Below are positions 44,301 to 51,840 of a stretch of DNA of 64,000 bases, piece by piece (position 1 is the first letter of the stretch; every line of letters begins with the position of its first letter). Position numbers and translations under genes: made by a program. This DNA is from JBEBGV01 sp040081265 (GTDB lineage: Bacteria; Acidobacteriota; Vicinamibacteria; Vicinamibacterales; UBA2999). The DNA is taken from NCBI GenBank assembly GCA_040081265.1, contig JBEBGV010000005.1, positions 1 through 64,000 of the forward strand. The letters run 5' to 3'. The notes under the pieces are model-generated. The model had not been told where the DNA came from and made no database searches. It saw only the letters and a list, made by a program, of their open reading frames with translations.

Positions 44301-44514
44301 GTTCCGGCCCATGGCCCTGACCGCCGCGGCGGTCATCGTCGGTGCAGCAGTCATCCTCTTCGATCCGATTTTCCAGGGACTGGCCATCTCGCTGATGGCC
44401 GGGGAGGTTGCGTCGCTCCTCCTCTCACGAATGGCCGTGCCGGTCCTCTACTACATGTCCAGGCGGGGCGAGCAGCCCCTGCAGCCAGATTCGGTGACCG
44501 CGGAATACCTGTGA
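41332..44514 (+). CDS. RND-family efflux transporter permease
   Basis: A 1060-residue inner-membrane pump of the AcrB/HAE1 family. Helix 1 is KLTPLFIGASLALGALAIVA; helix 4 has the proton-relay pair DD in GILVDDAIVVVENIVRHTR; helix 10-12 region shows GFIAGAGIVVRNSIILVDFI. Two large periplasmic loops follow helices 1 and 7. Helices 7-12 repeat the first half. The substrate is unknown: the lack of a DDxxE pattern of heavy-metal pumps argues for drugs or metabolites. The following DUF2892 gene overlaps the stop via GTGA. Confidence 0.95.
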   Translation: MTSYGAAGRLAAAFIASKLTPLFIGASLALGALAIVALPREEEPQIVVPMVDVLVEMPGATPADIEQRVTRPLEQLLWEVPGVEYVYSTSSPGHAMVVVRFKVGQPEEAALVRLNQKLAANADRIPPGVSSPIVKPRSIDDVPIMAIAVWSERYGDDQMRALAAQLRDVIAEVTDVSEVTLIGGRSRQLTINVDPARLSAYRLDPLAIRRAIETTNMQIAASGPVSNGRIVDVDAGTRLKTAEDIRRVIVGASNGRTVTVGDVSQVDDGGAEPTSYVTYQSRSSGAHPAVTIAVAKRKGTNAIDVAHRVAQKLDTVRGTLVPADVHLTVTRDYGETAAEKSNELLWHMLLAVLSVSALIWLVLGRREAAVVLVAIPVTLALTLFMFYLYGYTLNRITLFALIFSIGILVDDAIVVVENIVRHTRLGTSSDGLVAVALRAVDEVGNPTILATLAVVAAILPMAFVGGLMGPYMRPIPIGASAAMAFSLVVAFVVTPWAAVRLLKTPTAHEHDHEDFFTRLYRRVMGPLIGNGWTRAFFLAGVGLLLLAAVALVPTGLVTVKMLPFDNKSEFQVMLDMPEGTALETTARVASALASAALEDDAVVDVQQYVGTSSPYNFNGLVRHYFLRRAQHLADLQVNLVPSGERSVQSHDVARRIRERLLPIARSFGATLQVAEVPPGPPVLQTLVAEVYGPDPLRRTEIAGQIKDIFEQTPGVVDTDWYVETPHQKATLVVDGEKAAVAGVSSSAVASLVQMVGSGETIGLLHDARAREDVPIVVRLPRDGRSLEAVQSLHLNGTAPVAVGELTRTVWTQTEPSLYHKNLQPVTYVTGDLAGQNESPVYAIRTMNQAIARLKLPEGYGLGVYNATQPFDTSTYAMKWDGEWHITIEVFRDLGLAFAAVLVLIYVLVVGWFQSFRTPLLIMAAIPFSLVGILPAHAAMGAFFTATSMIGFIAGAGIVVRNSIILVDFIELRLREGVPLERAVVDAGAIRFRPMALTAAAVIVGAAVILFDPIFQGLAISLMAGEVASLLLSRMAVPVLYYMSRRGEQPLQPDSVTAEYL

Positions 44515-44522
44515 GGAACATC

Positions 44523-44711
44523 ATGACCGTTGAACGTGCCTTGCGCCTGATTGCGGGTGCCTTTGTCATCGCCAGCGTGCTGCTCGGGATCTACGTCAGC
44601 CCGCTCTTCCTGTGGTTCACCCTGTTTGTGGGCCTCAACCTGTTTCAGTCGGCGTTCAGCCAGTGGTGTCCGATGATGGCGGTGCTCCGGAAGGCGGGCC
44701 TCCGCGGCTGA
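44523..44711 (+). CDS. DUF2892 inner-membrane protein
   Basis: A 62-residue protein with two helices (ALRLIAGAFVIASVLLGIYV and FLWFTLFVGLNLFQSAFSQW) and the CPMM motif of YgaP-like DUF2892 domains, which often contain one or two cysteines. The start is at ATG 44523 with GAGG upstream; a GTG at 44511 overlapping the RND stop is the alternative. Stand-alone DUF2892 proteins commonly accompany RND or sulfur-related genes. It closes the efflux operon. Confidence 0.87.
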   Translation: MTVERALRLIAGAFVIASVLLGIYVSPLFLWFTLFVGLNLFQSAFSQWCPMMAVLRKAGLRG

Positions 44712-44883
44712 CGCTCGCAGGACGCTATCTCATCTGCCCCCCGGTGCCGGCTGCATGAGGTGTCCTCGATTGAACGGCAACTTCAGGCCGGCTCCCCTAT
44801 AGTCGTGAGGTCTGCTCGTCAGCCTTGATGCGCGCCCGCGCACGTTGGCGAAGATGAACGACCCACATCGTCTGAGGTTCCCA

Positions 44884-46527
44884 ATGTTCAAGCAAACTGC
44901 GGCTGCGTTCGTGGCATCCGTTGTACTCCTACCCGGCGTCGCGTTCACGCAGACGCCGCCCAACCCTACCCAGCAGCCAATCGTTGCCTCTCAGGGCGAT
45001 GTCCCGCTGTTCCGGATCACTGTCATTGGACGGACGACGCCGGCGATCAACTACCGGCCACGCCGAGGCGACACCAAGGTCGACCTGCAGGGGACAGCCC
45101 TGATGCCACAGGCGCGCGGGGAAGCCAAGGTGTCCGGCGAGCAGGGCTACATGAACGTGGAGGCCAGGTTCGACAAGTTCGGATCGGCATCAGCGTTCGG
45201 GCCCGAGTACCTGACTTACGTGCTCTGGGCCGTCACTCCTGAGGGCCGCGCGACCAACCTCGGCGAAGTCCAGATCGACGGCAATGATGCCAAGGTGAAA
45301 GTGACGACTGAGCTGCAGGCGTTTGGCTTGATTGTCACCGCCGAGCCCTACTTCGCGGTGACGCAGCCCAGCGACGTGGTGGTGATGGAGAACGTGATCC
45401 GTGCCGGTACCGAGGGCAGCGTCGAGGTGATTCAAGCGAAGTACGAGCTGTTGAAGCGCGGCACCTACCTGATGAGCCAGGACGCTGCGACGTTGAAGCT
45501 CAAGCCACTCGAGCCAGGGACGTCTGCGGATCTTGCGCAGGCACGGAACGCGGTCGCGCTGGCACGTCTCGCGGGTGCCGATCGCTTTGCGCAGGAAAGC
45601 TTCGACAAGGCCGCAGGCCTGCTGGCCACGGCGGAAGAAGCGCGGGAGAAGCGACGGGGCGGGAACGCGGTCATGATGCCGGCACGGCAGGCGTCGCAGA
45701 CCGCGGAGGACGCGCGACTGATCGGCCTGCAACGGCAGGAAGAGGCGTTCCAGGCGGAACAGAAGTCACAGGCGCTCCTGCGCGAGCAGGCCGCGCTCAA
45801 CCGTGCGCAGGCTGAAGCCGCCAGAAGCCGGCAGGCGGACATCGACGCGCAGACGGCGCGAAACGCGCGTGACGCGGCCGAGCGCGACGCGCTCACCGCT
45901 GCCACCGCGCGAGCCGCTGCTGAGCTGAATGCTCGTACGGCGGCCGCAGGGCTGGCGACCGCTGAACGCGCAACGGCAACAGCCGACGCGGCCCGTTCAG
46001 CAGCCGACGCGGCGCGCATGCAGGCGGAGGCAGCCCAGAGGCTCGCCGAAGGACAGGCAGCGGAGGCGCGAAGCGCAACCGCAAAGTCGGAGCAGGACAA
46101 GACGGTGCTTCGCGAGCAGCTCCGCACGCAGCTGAATGTCATCCTCGAGACGCGCGAAACCGCCCGCGGCCTGATCGTCAACCTGTCGGACGTGTTGTTT
46201 GACTCAGCGAGCTCGACGCTCAAGCCTGGCGCACGCGAAAAGCTGGCGCGTGTATCGGGCATCCTGGTCTCGCACGAGGGCCTGCAGCTGGCCGTTGAAG
46301 GGCATACCGACAGCGTCGGCACCGACCTCTACAACCAGGGGCTGTCGGAACGACGCGCGGAATCAGTGCGCGCGTATCTGGTGGATCAGAAGTTCTCGTC
46401 GGCCTCGGTCGGGGCGACCGGCCTGGGCGAAGGCCAGCCGGTTGCAAGCAACGACACCGCTACCGGACGACAGCAGAATCGCCGCGTCGAACTGATCGTC
46501 TCCGGTGACATCATCGGCCGACGCTGA
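44884..46527 (+). CDS. OmpA-family outer membrane protein with coiled coil
   Basis: From ATG 44884 (TGAGG upstream) the protein has 547 residues: signal peptide (about 5-26), a globular part with a beta-rich RGDTKVDLQGTALMPQARGE AKVSG stretch split here, a long Ala/Arg/Glu coiled coil (about 215-420, for example ARAAAELNARTAAAGLATAE) and a C-terminal OmpA peptidoglycan-binding domain (LSDVLFDSASSTLKPGAREK, VEGHTDSVGTDLYNQGLSER with Asp and Arg that grip diaminopimelate). It probably links the outer membrane to the cell wall. TTG 44845 and ATG 44854 are other starts. Confidence 0.92.
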   Translation: MFKQTAAAFVASVVLLPGVAFTQTPPNPTQQPIVASQGDVPLFRITVIGRTTPAINYRPRRGDTKVDLQGTALMPQARGEAKVSGEQGYMNVEARFDKFGSASAFGPEYLTYVLWAVTPEGRATNLGEVQIDGNDAKVKVTTELQAFGLIVTAEPYFAVTQPSDVVVMENVIRAGTEGSVEVIQAKYELLKRGTYLMSQDAATLKLKPLEPGTSADLAQARNAVALARLAGADRFAQESFDKAAGLLATAEEAREKRRGGNAVMMPARQASQTAEDARLIGLQRQEEAFQAEQKSQALLREQAALNRAQAEAARSRQADIDAQTARNARDAAERDALTAATARAAAELNARTAAAGLATAERATATADAARSAADAARMQAEAAQRLAEGQAAEARSATAKSEQDKTVLREQLRTQLNVILETRETARGLIVNLSDVLFDSASSTLKPGAREKLARVSGILVSHEGLQLAVEGHTDSVGTDLYNQGLSERRAESVRAYLVDQKFSSASVGATGLGEGQPVASNDTATGRQQNRRVELIVSGDIIGRR

Positions 46528-46556
46528 GGCCGAGCGCGCTGCGGTTGGTGATTGCA

Positions 46557-46591
46557 CGCCACTCTACGGCTTCGGAATGCGTAGAGTGGCG
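46557..46591. terminator. 12-bp hairpin between ompA-like gene and pssA
   Basis: CGCCACTCTACG (46557-46568), 11-nt loop, CGTAGAGTGGCG (46580-46591) is a perfect stem in the intergenic end region. It contains the last codons of pssA (stop at 46564). Convergent genes meet here, so it may serve as a bidirectional terminator. Confidence 0.6.
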
Positions 46592-47166
46592 CTGATCATG
46601 GCGCTTCCACTGGCGCCATAGACAAGCACCAGCGGGTGGAGAGTGGCCGGGCCGATCCGTATCGCACCGAGCCAGAGGCCCTCACCGGTTCGTCCCAGAA
46701 AGAACGCCACCGCCAGCACCGCGACGATCGCAATGCTCGTCGGAATGGGCGTGCCCTCGAAGTACCTCACCTTCCCTGTTTCAACGTCGGCGAGCGCGTC
46801 CGCGGTGACGTTGAAGCGCGCCAGGCGGCTTACGCCGCACACCACAAAATAGGTCAGCACCAGCATGTCCCAGCCTCCGCGCAACCCGAGCGTGAAGCCA
46901 AGGACGGCTGGTGCCACCCCGAATGAAATGATGTCCGACAGCGAATCGAGATCGGCCCCGAGCACCGATTGACGTGACCGGTTCAGTCGGGCCACGTACC
47001 CATCGAACACATCGCAGACCAACGCCGCTGGAAGAAGCACGAATGCGGCCCACAGGAAGCGGCCGTCACCGGTGGCCAGGTAGTCCAGACACAGAAAGGT
47101 CGCAATCGTTCCGCAGGCGGCGTTTCCAATAGTCAACGCATCGGCCGCGGTATACGAACGCACCAT
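46564..47166 (-). CDS. pssA: CDP-diacylglycerol-serine O-phosphatidyltransferase
   Basis: From ATG 47166 the protein has 200 residues. The CDP-alcohol phosphotransferase motif is D55-G-x2-A-R60-x9-G70-x3-D74-x3-D78 in DVFDGYVARLNRSRQSVLGA DLDSLSD (split here). About seven membrane helices follow. It joins serine to CDP-diacylglycerol to make phosphatidylserine, the precursor of phosphatidylethanolamine. The YTAADALTIGN start is the usual family opening, and longer starts (frame open to 47220) add an Arg-rich leader. It lies near the phospholipase D-type gene, so a phospholipid cluster is possible. Confidence 0.93.
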   Translation of the reverse strand: MVRSYTAADALTIGNAACGTIATFLCLDYLATGDGRFLWAAFVLLPAALVCDVFDGYVARLNRSRQSVLGADLDSLSDIISFGVAPAVLGFTLGLRGGWDMLVLTYFVVCGVSRLARFNVTADALADVETGKVRYFEGTPIPTSIAIVAVLAVAFFLGRTGEGLWLGAIRIGPATLHPLVLVYGASGSAMISATLRIPKP

Positions 47167-47223
47167 CGACAGATGGCGCCGACGCGTTATGCCCGGTGGG
47201 TCGGATTGCACCCGGCGCACTCC

Positions 47224-47439
47224 CTACTTGTCGTCGTCATCCTCTTCATCCTCGTCGTCGTCTTCGTCATCGTCATCGTCATCCTCGTCGTCATCATCAT
47301 CCTCGTCGTCGTCATCCTCGTCGTCTCCATCGACTGGCGGGTCGTCGATCTCCCGGTCGTCTCCCGGGCCGTCGGGCGAGGCGAGGTAAGCGGGGAACAG
47401 TCGGGCGAGAGCGTCGAATTCTTCAAATCCGTTTGTCAT
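47224..47439 (-). CDS. Small protein with a polyaspartate/glutamate tail
   Basis: A 71-residue protein: MTNGFEEFDALARLFPAYLA SPDGPGDDREIDDPP (split) followed by about 35 Asp/Glu residues almost without a break and a final Lys. GAGG before ATG 47439 and the ordinary amphipathic N-terminus speak for a real gene. The DNA of the tail is an imperfect GAC/GAT/GAG triplet run (about 47227-47335), which can change length by slippage. The tail would be a strongly acidic, disordered chain; Ca2+ or metal buffering and binding to basic proteins are guesses. It is between pssA and the phospholipase D-like gene. Confidence 0.72.
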   Translation of the reverse strand: MTNGFEEFDALARLFPAYLASPDGPGDDREIDDPPVDGDDEDDDDEDDDDDEDDDDDDEDDDEDEEDDDDK

Positions 47440-47551
47440 TGTGAACCTCGAGAAGTGGGGCCAGCAAGGCACGTGCCCATGCGTGGCGGCGGGACAACGT
47501 AGAGAGAACTGCGGCGTCAGTGTTGCATGTTCCAGCTCAAGAGGCATAGCG

Positions 47552-48826
47552 ATGGCAAATCCCACACAGCGCGCAGCGGTCCGTGCAGGCTGGTCGCATG
47601 TCCCGCGGCAGTGGAGACATGGCATTGCGCTCGATCCCAGGCACGGTCGCATGACCGGGGCGCCGACCTGGTCGACACGCGCGCGCAGATTGTTCTGGGC
47701 GTGGTGGCCCTGGTTCGGTGCCAGCCTCGCCGCGGCGCTGAACGACCGCTGGACCTGGGCCTTCGGGCTGGGCGCCATCGCGCTGCTCTGCTACCTCATC
47801 ACGCCGGCGGAGTCCGCGCCACGCTATGGCCTCGAGCACGAATTCGAGGTCGGCTCTGAGCAGTTTCTCAACACGGTCACCGGCGCGACCAACACGCCGT
47901 TCACTCGCGGTAACCGGCTGGAGGTTCTGAACAACGGCGATGAGTTCTACCCGGCCATGCTGAGCGCGATTCAGGCGGCCGAGACGTCGATCACCATCGA
48001 AGCCTACATCTACTGGACTGGAACCATCGGTCTCGAATTTGCGCGGGCGCTGGCCGACAGGGCGCAGCAAGGGGTGACCGTCAAGATTCTGCTGGATGCC
48101 GTGGGGTCGGCGACCATTGGCGACGAGATTCTGCAGACGCTCGAAGCCGGCGGCTGCCAGCTCGCCTGGTACAACCCGATCAACTGGTACACGATCGGGC
48201 GTTTCAACCACCGTACCCACCGCAAGTCGCTCATCGTCGATGGGCGAATCGGCTTCACCGGCGGGGCCGGTATTGCCGATCACTGGACAGGTCGCGCGCA
48301 GTCACCGGAACACTGGCGAGACGTGCAGATTCGTATTGAAGGTCCTGCCGTCGGACCGCTGCAGGCGGGGTTTGCCCAGAACTGGCTACAGAGCACCGGC
48401 GAGTTGGTAACCGGCGCCAGTTACTATCCGACCTTCGATGCTGCTGGCACCGTCAGCCTCCAGACGCTGATGAGCTCACCGGAAACCGGCTCGTCTGCAG
48501 TACGCACGATGTACTACCTGTCGATCGTCTCGGCGCAGACGTCGATCCTGATCGCCAACCCGTATTTCGTGCCGGACGAAGCGGCGGTCGAGACGCTCAT
48601 TGACGCCAGGCACCGGGGCGTTGACGTGCAGATCCTGGTGTCAGGCGTCCACAACGACAACTGGCTCGCCAGGCACAACAGCGTACGCCTGTTTGGGACG
48701 CTGCTCGAGGCGGGCATCGAAATACGCGAGTACAACCGGACGATGCTCCACCACAAGGTCATGATTGTGGATGGGGTGTGGGCCACCATTGGCACCACCA
48801 ACTTCGACTGCTGGCGTCAATGCTGA
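47552..48826 (+). CDS. Cardiolipin synthase-like phospholipase D protein, C-terminally truncated
   Basis: The start ATG 47552 has GAGG upstream; ATG 47651 is the alternative. The 424-residue product has two transmembrane segments near the start (LFWAWWPWFGASLAAALNDR region and TWAFGLGAIALLCYLITPAE), then PLD domain 1 with HRKSLIVD and GG and domain 2 with HHKVMIVDGVWATIGTTNFD. The catalytic HxKxxxxD motif is present twice. Right after NFD the frame ends (CWRQC stop), while cardiolipin synthases usually have NRSF and some 70-90 more residues. It is truncated or diverged. It would transfer phosphatidyl groups if active. Confidence 0.88.
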   Translation: MANPTQRAAVRAGWSHVPRQWRHGIALDPRHGRMTGAPTWSTRARRLFWAWWPWFGASLAAALNDRWTWAFGLGAIALLCYLITPAESAPRYGLEHEFEVGSEQFLNTVTGATNTPFTRGNRLEVLNNGDEFYPAMLSAIQAAETSITIEAYIYWTGTIGLEFARALADRAQQGVTVKILLDAVGSATIGDEILQTLEAGGCQLAWYNPINWYTIGRFNHRTHRKSLIVDGRIGFTGGAGIADHWTGRAQSPEHWRDVQIRIEGPAVGPLQAGFAQNWLQSTGELVTGASYYPTFDAAGTVSLQTLMSSPETGSSAVRTMYYLSIVSAQTSILIANPYFVPDEAAVETLIDARHRGVDVQILVSGVHNDNWLARHNSVRLFGTLLEAGIEIREYNRTMLHHKVMIVDGVWATIGTTNFDCWRQC

Positions 48827-48881
48827 CGGAGCAGGCCTGACAGTGCCTGCGAGTCTTGCGGGCAGGCGCGAGAGCGGACGA

Positions 48882-49307
48882 CTATGCCGCCGGGCGGACG
48901 TCAGTGACGGCAGAGGCCACGACGAACACCTTGTCGTTGTTGCTGCCGGGATCGCCGGGAAAGAGGAAGAATCCCGTGCGCGAGGGATGATAGGTCAGGC
49001 TGGTCCCCAGAAGCTCCTCGCCGTCGTGGAATCGCACGGCCAGGCGTCGCCCAGCCGCATTGGCGAGGAATTCCTTGCGCTCCTGGTATTGCGGCTCTCC
49101 GTCGAAGTCCTCGACGAAGAACACCGCTTTGAGGTCGGCAACCCTGACGTGCAGCGGGGAGGCACCCGGCTCAGCCTCGCGAAGCATGAGTGGGAAGGAG
49201 TCCTTGCCGGGGTCGAAACTTCGCAAGAAACCCTTGAGAATGAGGCCGTCGGCGTAATGGACGACGACCCGAGCCACCTGACTGGTTGGACCCATATAGA
49301 CCGTCAT
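48882..49307 (-). CDS. DUF6982-like protein
   Basis: From ATG 49307 the product has 141 residues. It opens VARVVVHYADGLILKGFLRSF DPGKDSF (split), continues HVRVADLKAVFFVEDFDGEP and ends GRRLAVRFHDGEELLGTSLT then FFLFPGDPGSNNDKVFVVAS. This double-strand repeat with DLKAVFFVxDxDG and FFLFPxDxxSNN is typical of a family I know as DUF6982 in Acidobacteriota; the name is from memory. No export signal is seen. Function unknown; it may bind a small ligand or act in adhesion regulation. Confidence 0.8.
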   Translation of the reverse strand: MTVYMGPTSQVARVVVHYADGLILKGFLRSFDPGKDSFPLMLREAEPGASPLHVRVADLKAVFFVEDFDGEPQYQERKEFLANAAGRRLAVRFHDGEELLGTSLTYHPSRTGFFLFPGDPGSNNDKVFVVASAVTDVRPAA

Positions 49308-49553
49308 CGGCACCCGGCTGGGCTGCGATAGCGGTAAATCAGGGGGGCGGCGCAAGTTGAATGCCACCGCACGCGATTTCGCGCACGGGCAGGACTGTGG
49401 AAATCACCCCCTTTTCACCCCCTGCCGTGTTACCTTGAGTAATCGCCGCAACGACGGCCCATGAGGCTCACAGCGACCACGCTTCCGCTCAGGAAGCACA
49501 TTCGTTTGGTCGCGCCGGGACGTCCCGGTTGCCCACTCCAACCTGACTACTAC

Positions 49554-49877
49554 ATGACGCACACGCTCGAGATCAGCCTTCGCATTCCCTCCCTCCGCGT
49601 TCGGCGCGAAGGACAAGAAGCCCTCGAAACGATCGTCAACACGGACATCAGGTTCACCAAGCAGATCGAACTCGACGCCGTCCCCAAAGTGGGTGACGTG
49701 CTGACGATGACCGTCGGCTCGGGTGGGACGTTTCAGTGTGAGGTGGTCCGGAGCGACTGGCGCGATGACAAGAACATGTTCGTCGCGGCGTGTCGGTACT
49801 CCCGGCGGACGATTCCGGAACGCGAATATCAGGCCCTGAAGAACGCGCCAGACTGGCACGAGCGAGGCCTGTTGTAG
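49554..49877 (+). CDS. Small orphan protein
   Basis: From ATG 49554 the protein has 107 residues (THTLEISLRIPSLRVRREG, VNTDIRFTKQIELDAVPKVG DVLTMTVGSGGTFQCEVVRS in two parts). A beta-rich pattern and basic/acidic mix suggest a small barrel, and the region VRSDWRDDKNMFVAACRYSR looks like an Sm/PilZ-like fold, but I cannot name it. The upstream open frame to 49461 is not convincing. Upstream (49380-49460) is a pyrimidine-rich stretch with a GGCAGG/CCTGCC inverted repeat. The start lacks a clear Shine-Dalgarno site, so it is uncertain. Confidence 0.65.
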   Translation: MTHTLEISLRIPSLRVRREGQEALETIVNTDIRFTKQIELDAVPKVGDVLTMTVGSGGTFQCEVVRSDWRDDKNMFVAACRYSRRTIPEREYQALKNAPDWHERGLL

Positions 49878-49930
49878 GGCGGGGTGCCCGTTAACGAGAG
49901 ACGCACATCGAGTGCGCAGCTGGAGAGACG

Positions 49931-50134
49931 ATGACAGGAACAATCAGTACGTTGAGAGCAGACAAGGGCTTCGGATTCATCAAGGACGACAGCGGGAAGG
50001 AATACTTCTTCCACCAGAGCGCTGTATACGGCGAGGGGCTCGACAACCTTCGTGCGGGCGACAGCGTCGAGTTCGAGGTGGGACAGGGCCCGAAGGGTCC
50101 TCGCGCCGAGAACGTGCGTCGCACGTCGACATAG
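49931..50134 (+). CDS. Cold-shock domain protein
   Basis: A 67-residue cold-shock domain: RNP1-like KGFGFI (13-18) and RNP2-like YFFHQSAV (25-32) are the nucleic-acid-binding motifs, and GDSVEFEVGQGPKGPRAENV is the usual end. It binds single-stranded RNA/DNA and acts as an RNA chaperone. GGAGAG before ATG 49931 marks the start. It is a single gene; a GTAGGGCGGG...CCCGTTA segment about 50 nt upstream resembles half of the composite repeats but is degenerate. Confidence 0.95.
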   Translation: MTGTISTLRADKGFGFIKDDSGKEYFFHQSAVYGEGLDNLRAGDSVEFEVGQGPKGPRAENVRRTST

Positions 50135-50150
50135 TCAGGGACGCCAGTCG

Positions 50151-50711
50151 TCAGACTGGCGATCCGTTGATGACACGCAAGTAGGCCCTCCACGGACCCA
50201 CCTCGTCCGAGTACTGCTTGGCGAGGACTCGCGAAATCTGCACGACGTGATCGAAGTCGTGCGCCACCCAGGTCGCGATCAGCTGTCGCACGGTGACAGT
50301 CCCGAGCGCCGGGTGCCGTCCTCGCCGATTCAGGTCCCCCATTGTCAATGCCAGCCCCGAGAGCGCACGCAGGCTCTCGAGGCGCAGGCGGCGGAACTCG
50401 TCAAGCAGATTGTCGCAGCTGCGCCCGGACGACGCGGCGAACTGGGCCTCGCGATCGAAGTCATCGAACGCCCGCGACTCGCCATATTCCATCACGCAGC
50501 GCACCCGTGGAATCCAGTCCGTCCGCTCGGCATGAATGAGGTGTCCGACGACGTCGAATGGACTCCAGGTGCCTGGACCTTCATGCGCACGAGCCCACGA
50601 GTCGGGACGTCCTCGCAGCAGCGCCTCCACGACCTCCGGCGTGCTTCGCAAGACCCCCACGGCCTCGTCCAGGGCCAGTGTGCGCCGCGGTCGTTCATCG
50701 TCAACGGTCAT
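50151..50711 (-). CDS. DinB/YfiT-family metal-dependent protein
   Basis: A 186-residue four-helix-bundle protein. The metal-binding histidines of the DinB superfamily are likely H in VVGHLIHAERTDW and the pair in VAHDFDHVVQISRVL. Family members include bacillithiol-S-transferases and damage-induced proteins. The ATG 50711 was chosen over GTG 50735 because it precedes the first helix. Its end is 17 nt from the cold-shock gene end (convergent). Confidence 0.87.
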   Translation of the reverse strand: MTVDDERPRRTLALDEAVGVLRSTPEVVEALLRGRPDSWARAHEGPGTWSPFDVVGHLIHAERTDWIPRVRCVMEYGESRAFDDFDREAQFAASSGRSCDNLLDEFRRLRLESLRALSGLALTMGDLNRRGRHPALGTVTVRQLIATWVAHDFDHVVQISRVLAKQYSDEVGPWRAYLRVINGSPV

Positions 50712-50823
50712 TGCCAGATGATGGCACCTCCACACGACGACTTGTCAGCCTGACGACTCCAGTGCCTCTGGCTCAGGCACCGGTGCTTCAACGAGCAGGA
50801 TCTTCTGGCTACAATGCCGCGTG

Positions 50824-51342
50824 ATGCGGACCCCCTGCAGGGCGTTGTTGCTCGGAGCGCTTCTCGTGACTATCGCTGACTCCAGCGTCGCTGAAGCCCA
50901 GGACGGCGGTCGCGCGACGCTCGACGCCACCGCCGGCTGGGTCGGATTTGCCGACGACAGCATCGTCAGCGAAGGAATGGTGGGAGGGTCAGGACGGATC
51001 TATCTCACCCCGAGGCTCGCGGTCGGCCCTGAGGTCGTCTTCATCAGGGGCACCAGCCACAGCCATTACGTCGTCACAGGCAACGTGACGTTTGATTTCG
51101 TACGACCTGCCGGCGGACGAGGCGCATCAGCCACGCCGTACATCGTTCTCGGAGCCGGGGCCTTCTGGACACGTCAGCAGTTTCCACGCGGCGTGTTCAC
51201 GTCCAATGAGGGCGCGTTCACGGCGGGCGTCGGTGTTCGGGTGCCGATCGGCGAACGCGTGACCGTGGGTGCCGAGGCGCGTCTGGGCTGGGAGCTCCAC
51301 GCACGCATCAACGGCGTCGTCGGCTGGCGTCTCGGCCGGTGA
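50824..51342 (+). CDS. Outer-membrane beta-barrel protein
   Basis: A 172-residue protein with signal peptide (about 1-24) and alternating strands: ATLDATAGWVGFADDS, GRIYLTPRLAVGPEVVFI, VTGNVTFDFVRPAG, TPYIVLGAGAFWTR, FTAGVGVRVPIGERVTVGAE and HARINGVVGWRLGR. The length and final aromatic/Arg strand fit the opacity/OmpA-type 8-strand barrel, function unknown. TACAAT (50810-50815) ends 8 nt before ATG 50824 (5 nt before GTG 50821), again without a ribosome-binding site. Confidence 0.87.
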   Translation: MRTPCRALLLGALLVTIADSSVAEAQDGGRATLDATAGWVGFADDSIVSEGMVGGSGRIYLTPRLAVGPEVVFIRGTSHSHYVVTGNVTFDFVRPAGGRGASATPYIVLGAGAFWTRQQFPRGVFTSNEGAFTAGVGVRVPIGERVTVGAEARLGWELHARINGVVGWRLGR

Positions 51343-51365
51343 CGCGGCGTGCCGGGCTGGCCCGC

Positions 51366-51623
51366 TCAGGCGGCGTGGCGCGCCGGCGACGTGCGCTCGA
51401 CGACCTGCCAGCCTGATTCGCGCAGCGTGCCGGCGATCTCCGCGTGACGCTCCATCGCGGCAACCACGCCAGCAAAGCGGCCGACGATTCGGGCCCGTCC
51501 GCTCCACGACGGGACCACGCGCAGGTTGAAGGTGCGGTCGGGGTTCTGGTTGATCTCACAGGCAATACGGGCAACGCCCTGTCCGAGGATCCAGCGCAGC
51601 ATGAGGGAAGTCGTTGGCTTCAT
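51366..51623 (-). CDS. Small basic orphan protein
   Basis: From ATG 51623 the product has 85 residues (MKPTTSLMLRWILGQGVARI; later NLRVVPSWSGRARIVGRFAG and AGTLRESGWQVVERTSPARH). A strand-helix pattern around LRVVPSW and GWQVVER resembles small acidobacterial proteins of unknown function. The frame continues upstream to 51743 without a better start. It has no partner gene and no strong Shine-Dalgarno site, so confidence is limited. Confidence 0.6.
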   Translation of the reverse strand: MKPTTSLMLRWILGQGVARIACEINQNPDRTFNLRVVPSWSGRARIVGRFAGVVAAMERHAEIAGTLRESGWQVVERTSPARHAA

Positions 51624-51840
51624 GGCGCCATATTGAGCAACCACTATGCCAGAGCTGCAGATGTGCCGAGGTTCGAGCGTTTTTGGGCTTCCAGCACGCA
51701 TTCTCGAGGGCGCGCGGCTCGCGGTCGACCCAGCGATGCTCAAATCTCCACCGCGTTTCCCACAAAGATGTGGCGAATTTTGCCTCCACCGTCAGTTCAT
51801 TGGCGGAGAAATTCCAGGGGCGAATGACCGATATCTGCGG

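Noticed and set aside
49380..49460. Possible riboswitch before the gene at 49554.
   Set aside because: There is a GGCAGG/CCTGCC repeat and a pyrimidine tract, but no match to conserved cores of known riboswitches such as c-di-GMP types that I can recognise.
49870..49893. Possible third copy of the GTAGGGCGGG...CCCGTT hairpin.
   Set aside because: Only GTAGGGCGGG and CCCGTTA flanks match; the stem is short and no tandem GTGGGTAGT tract is near.
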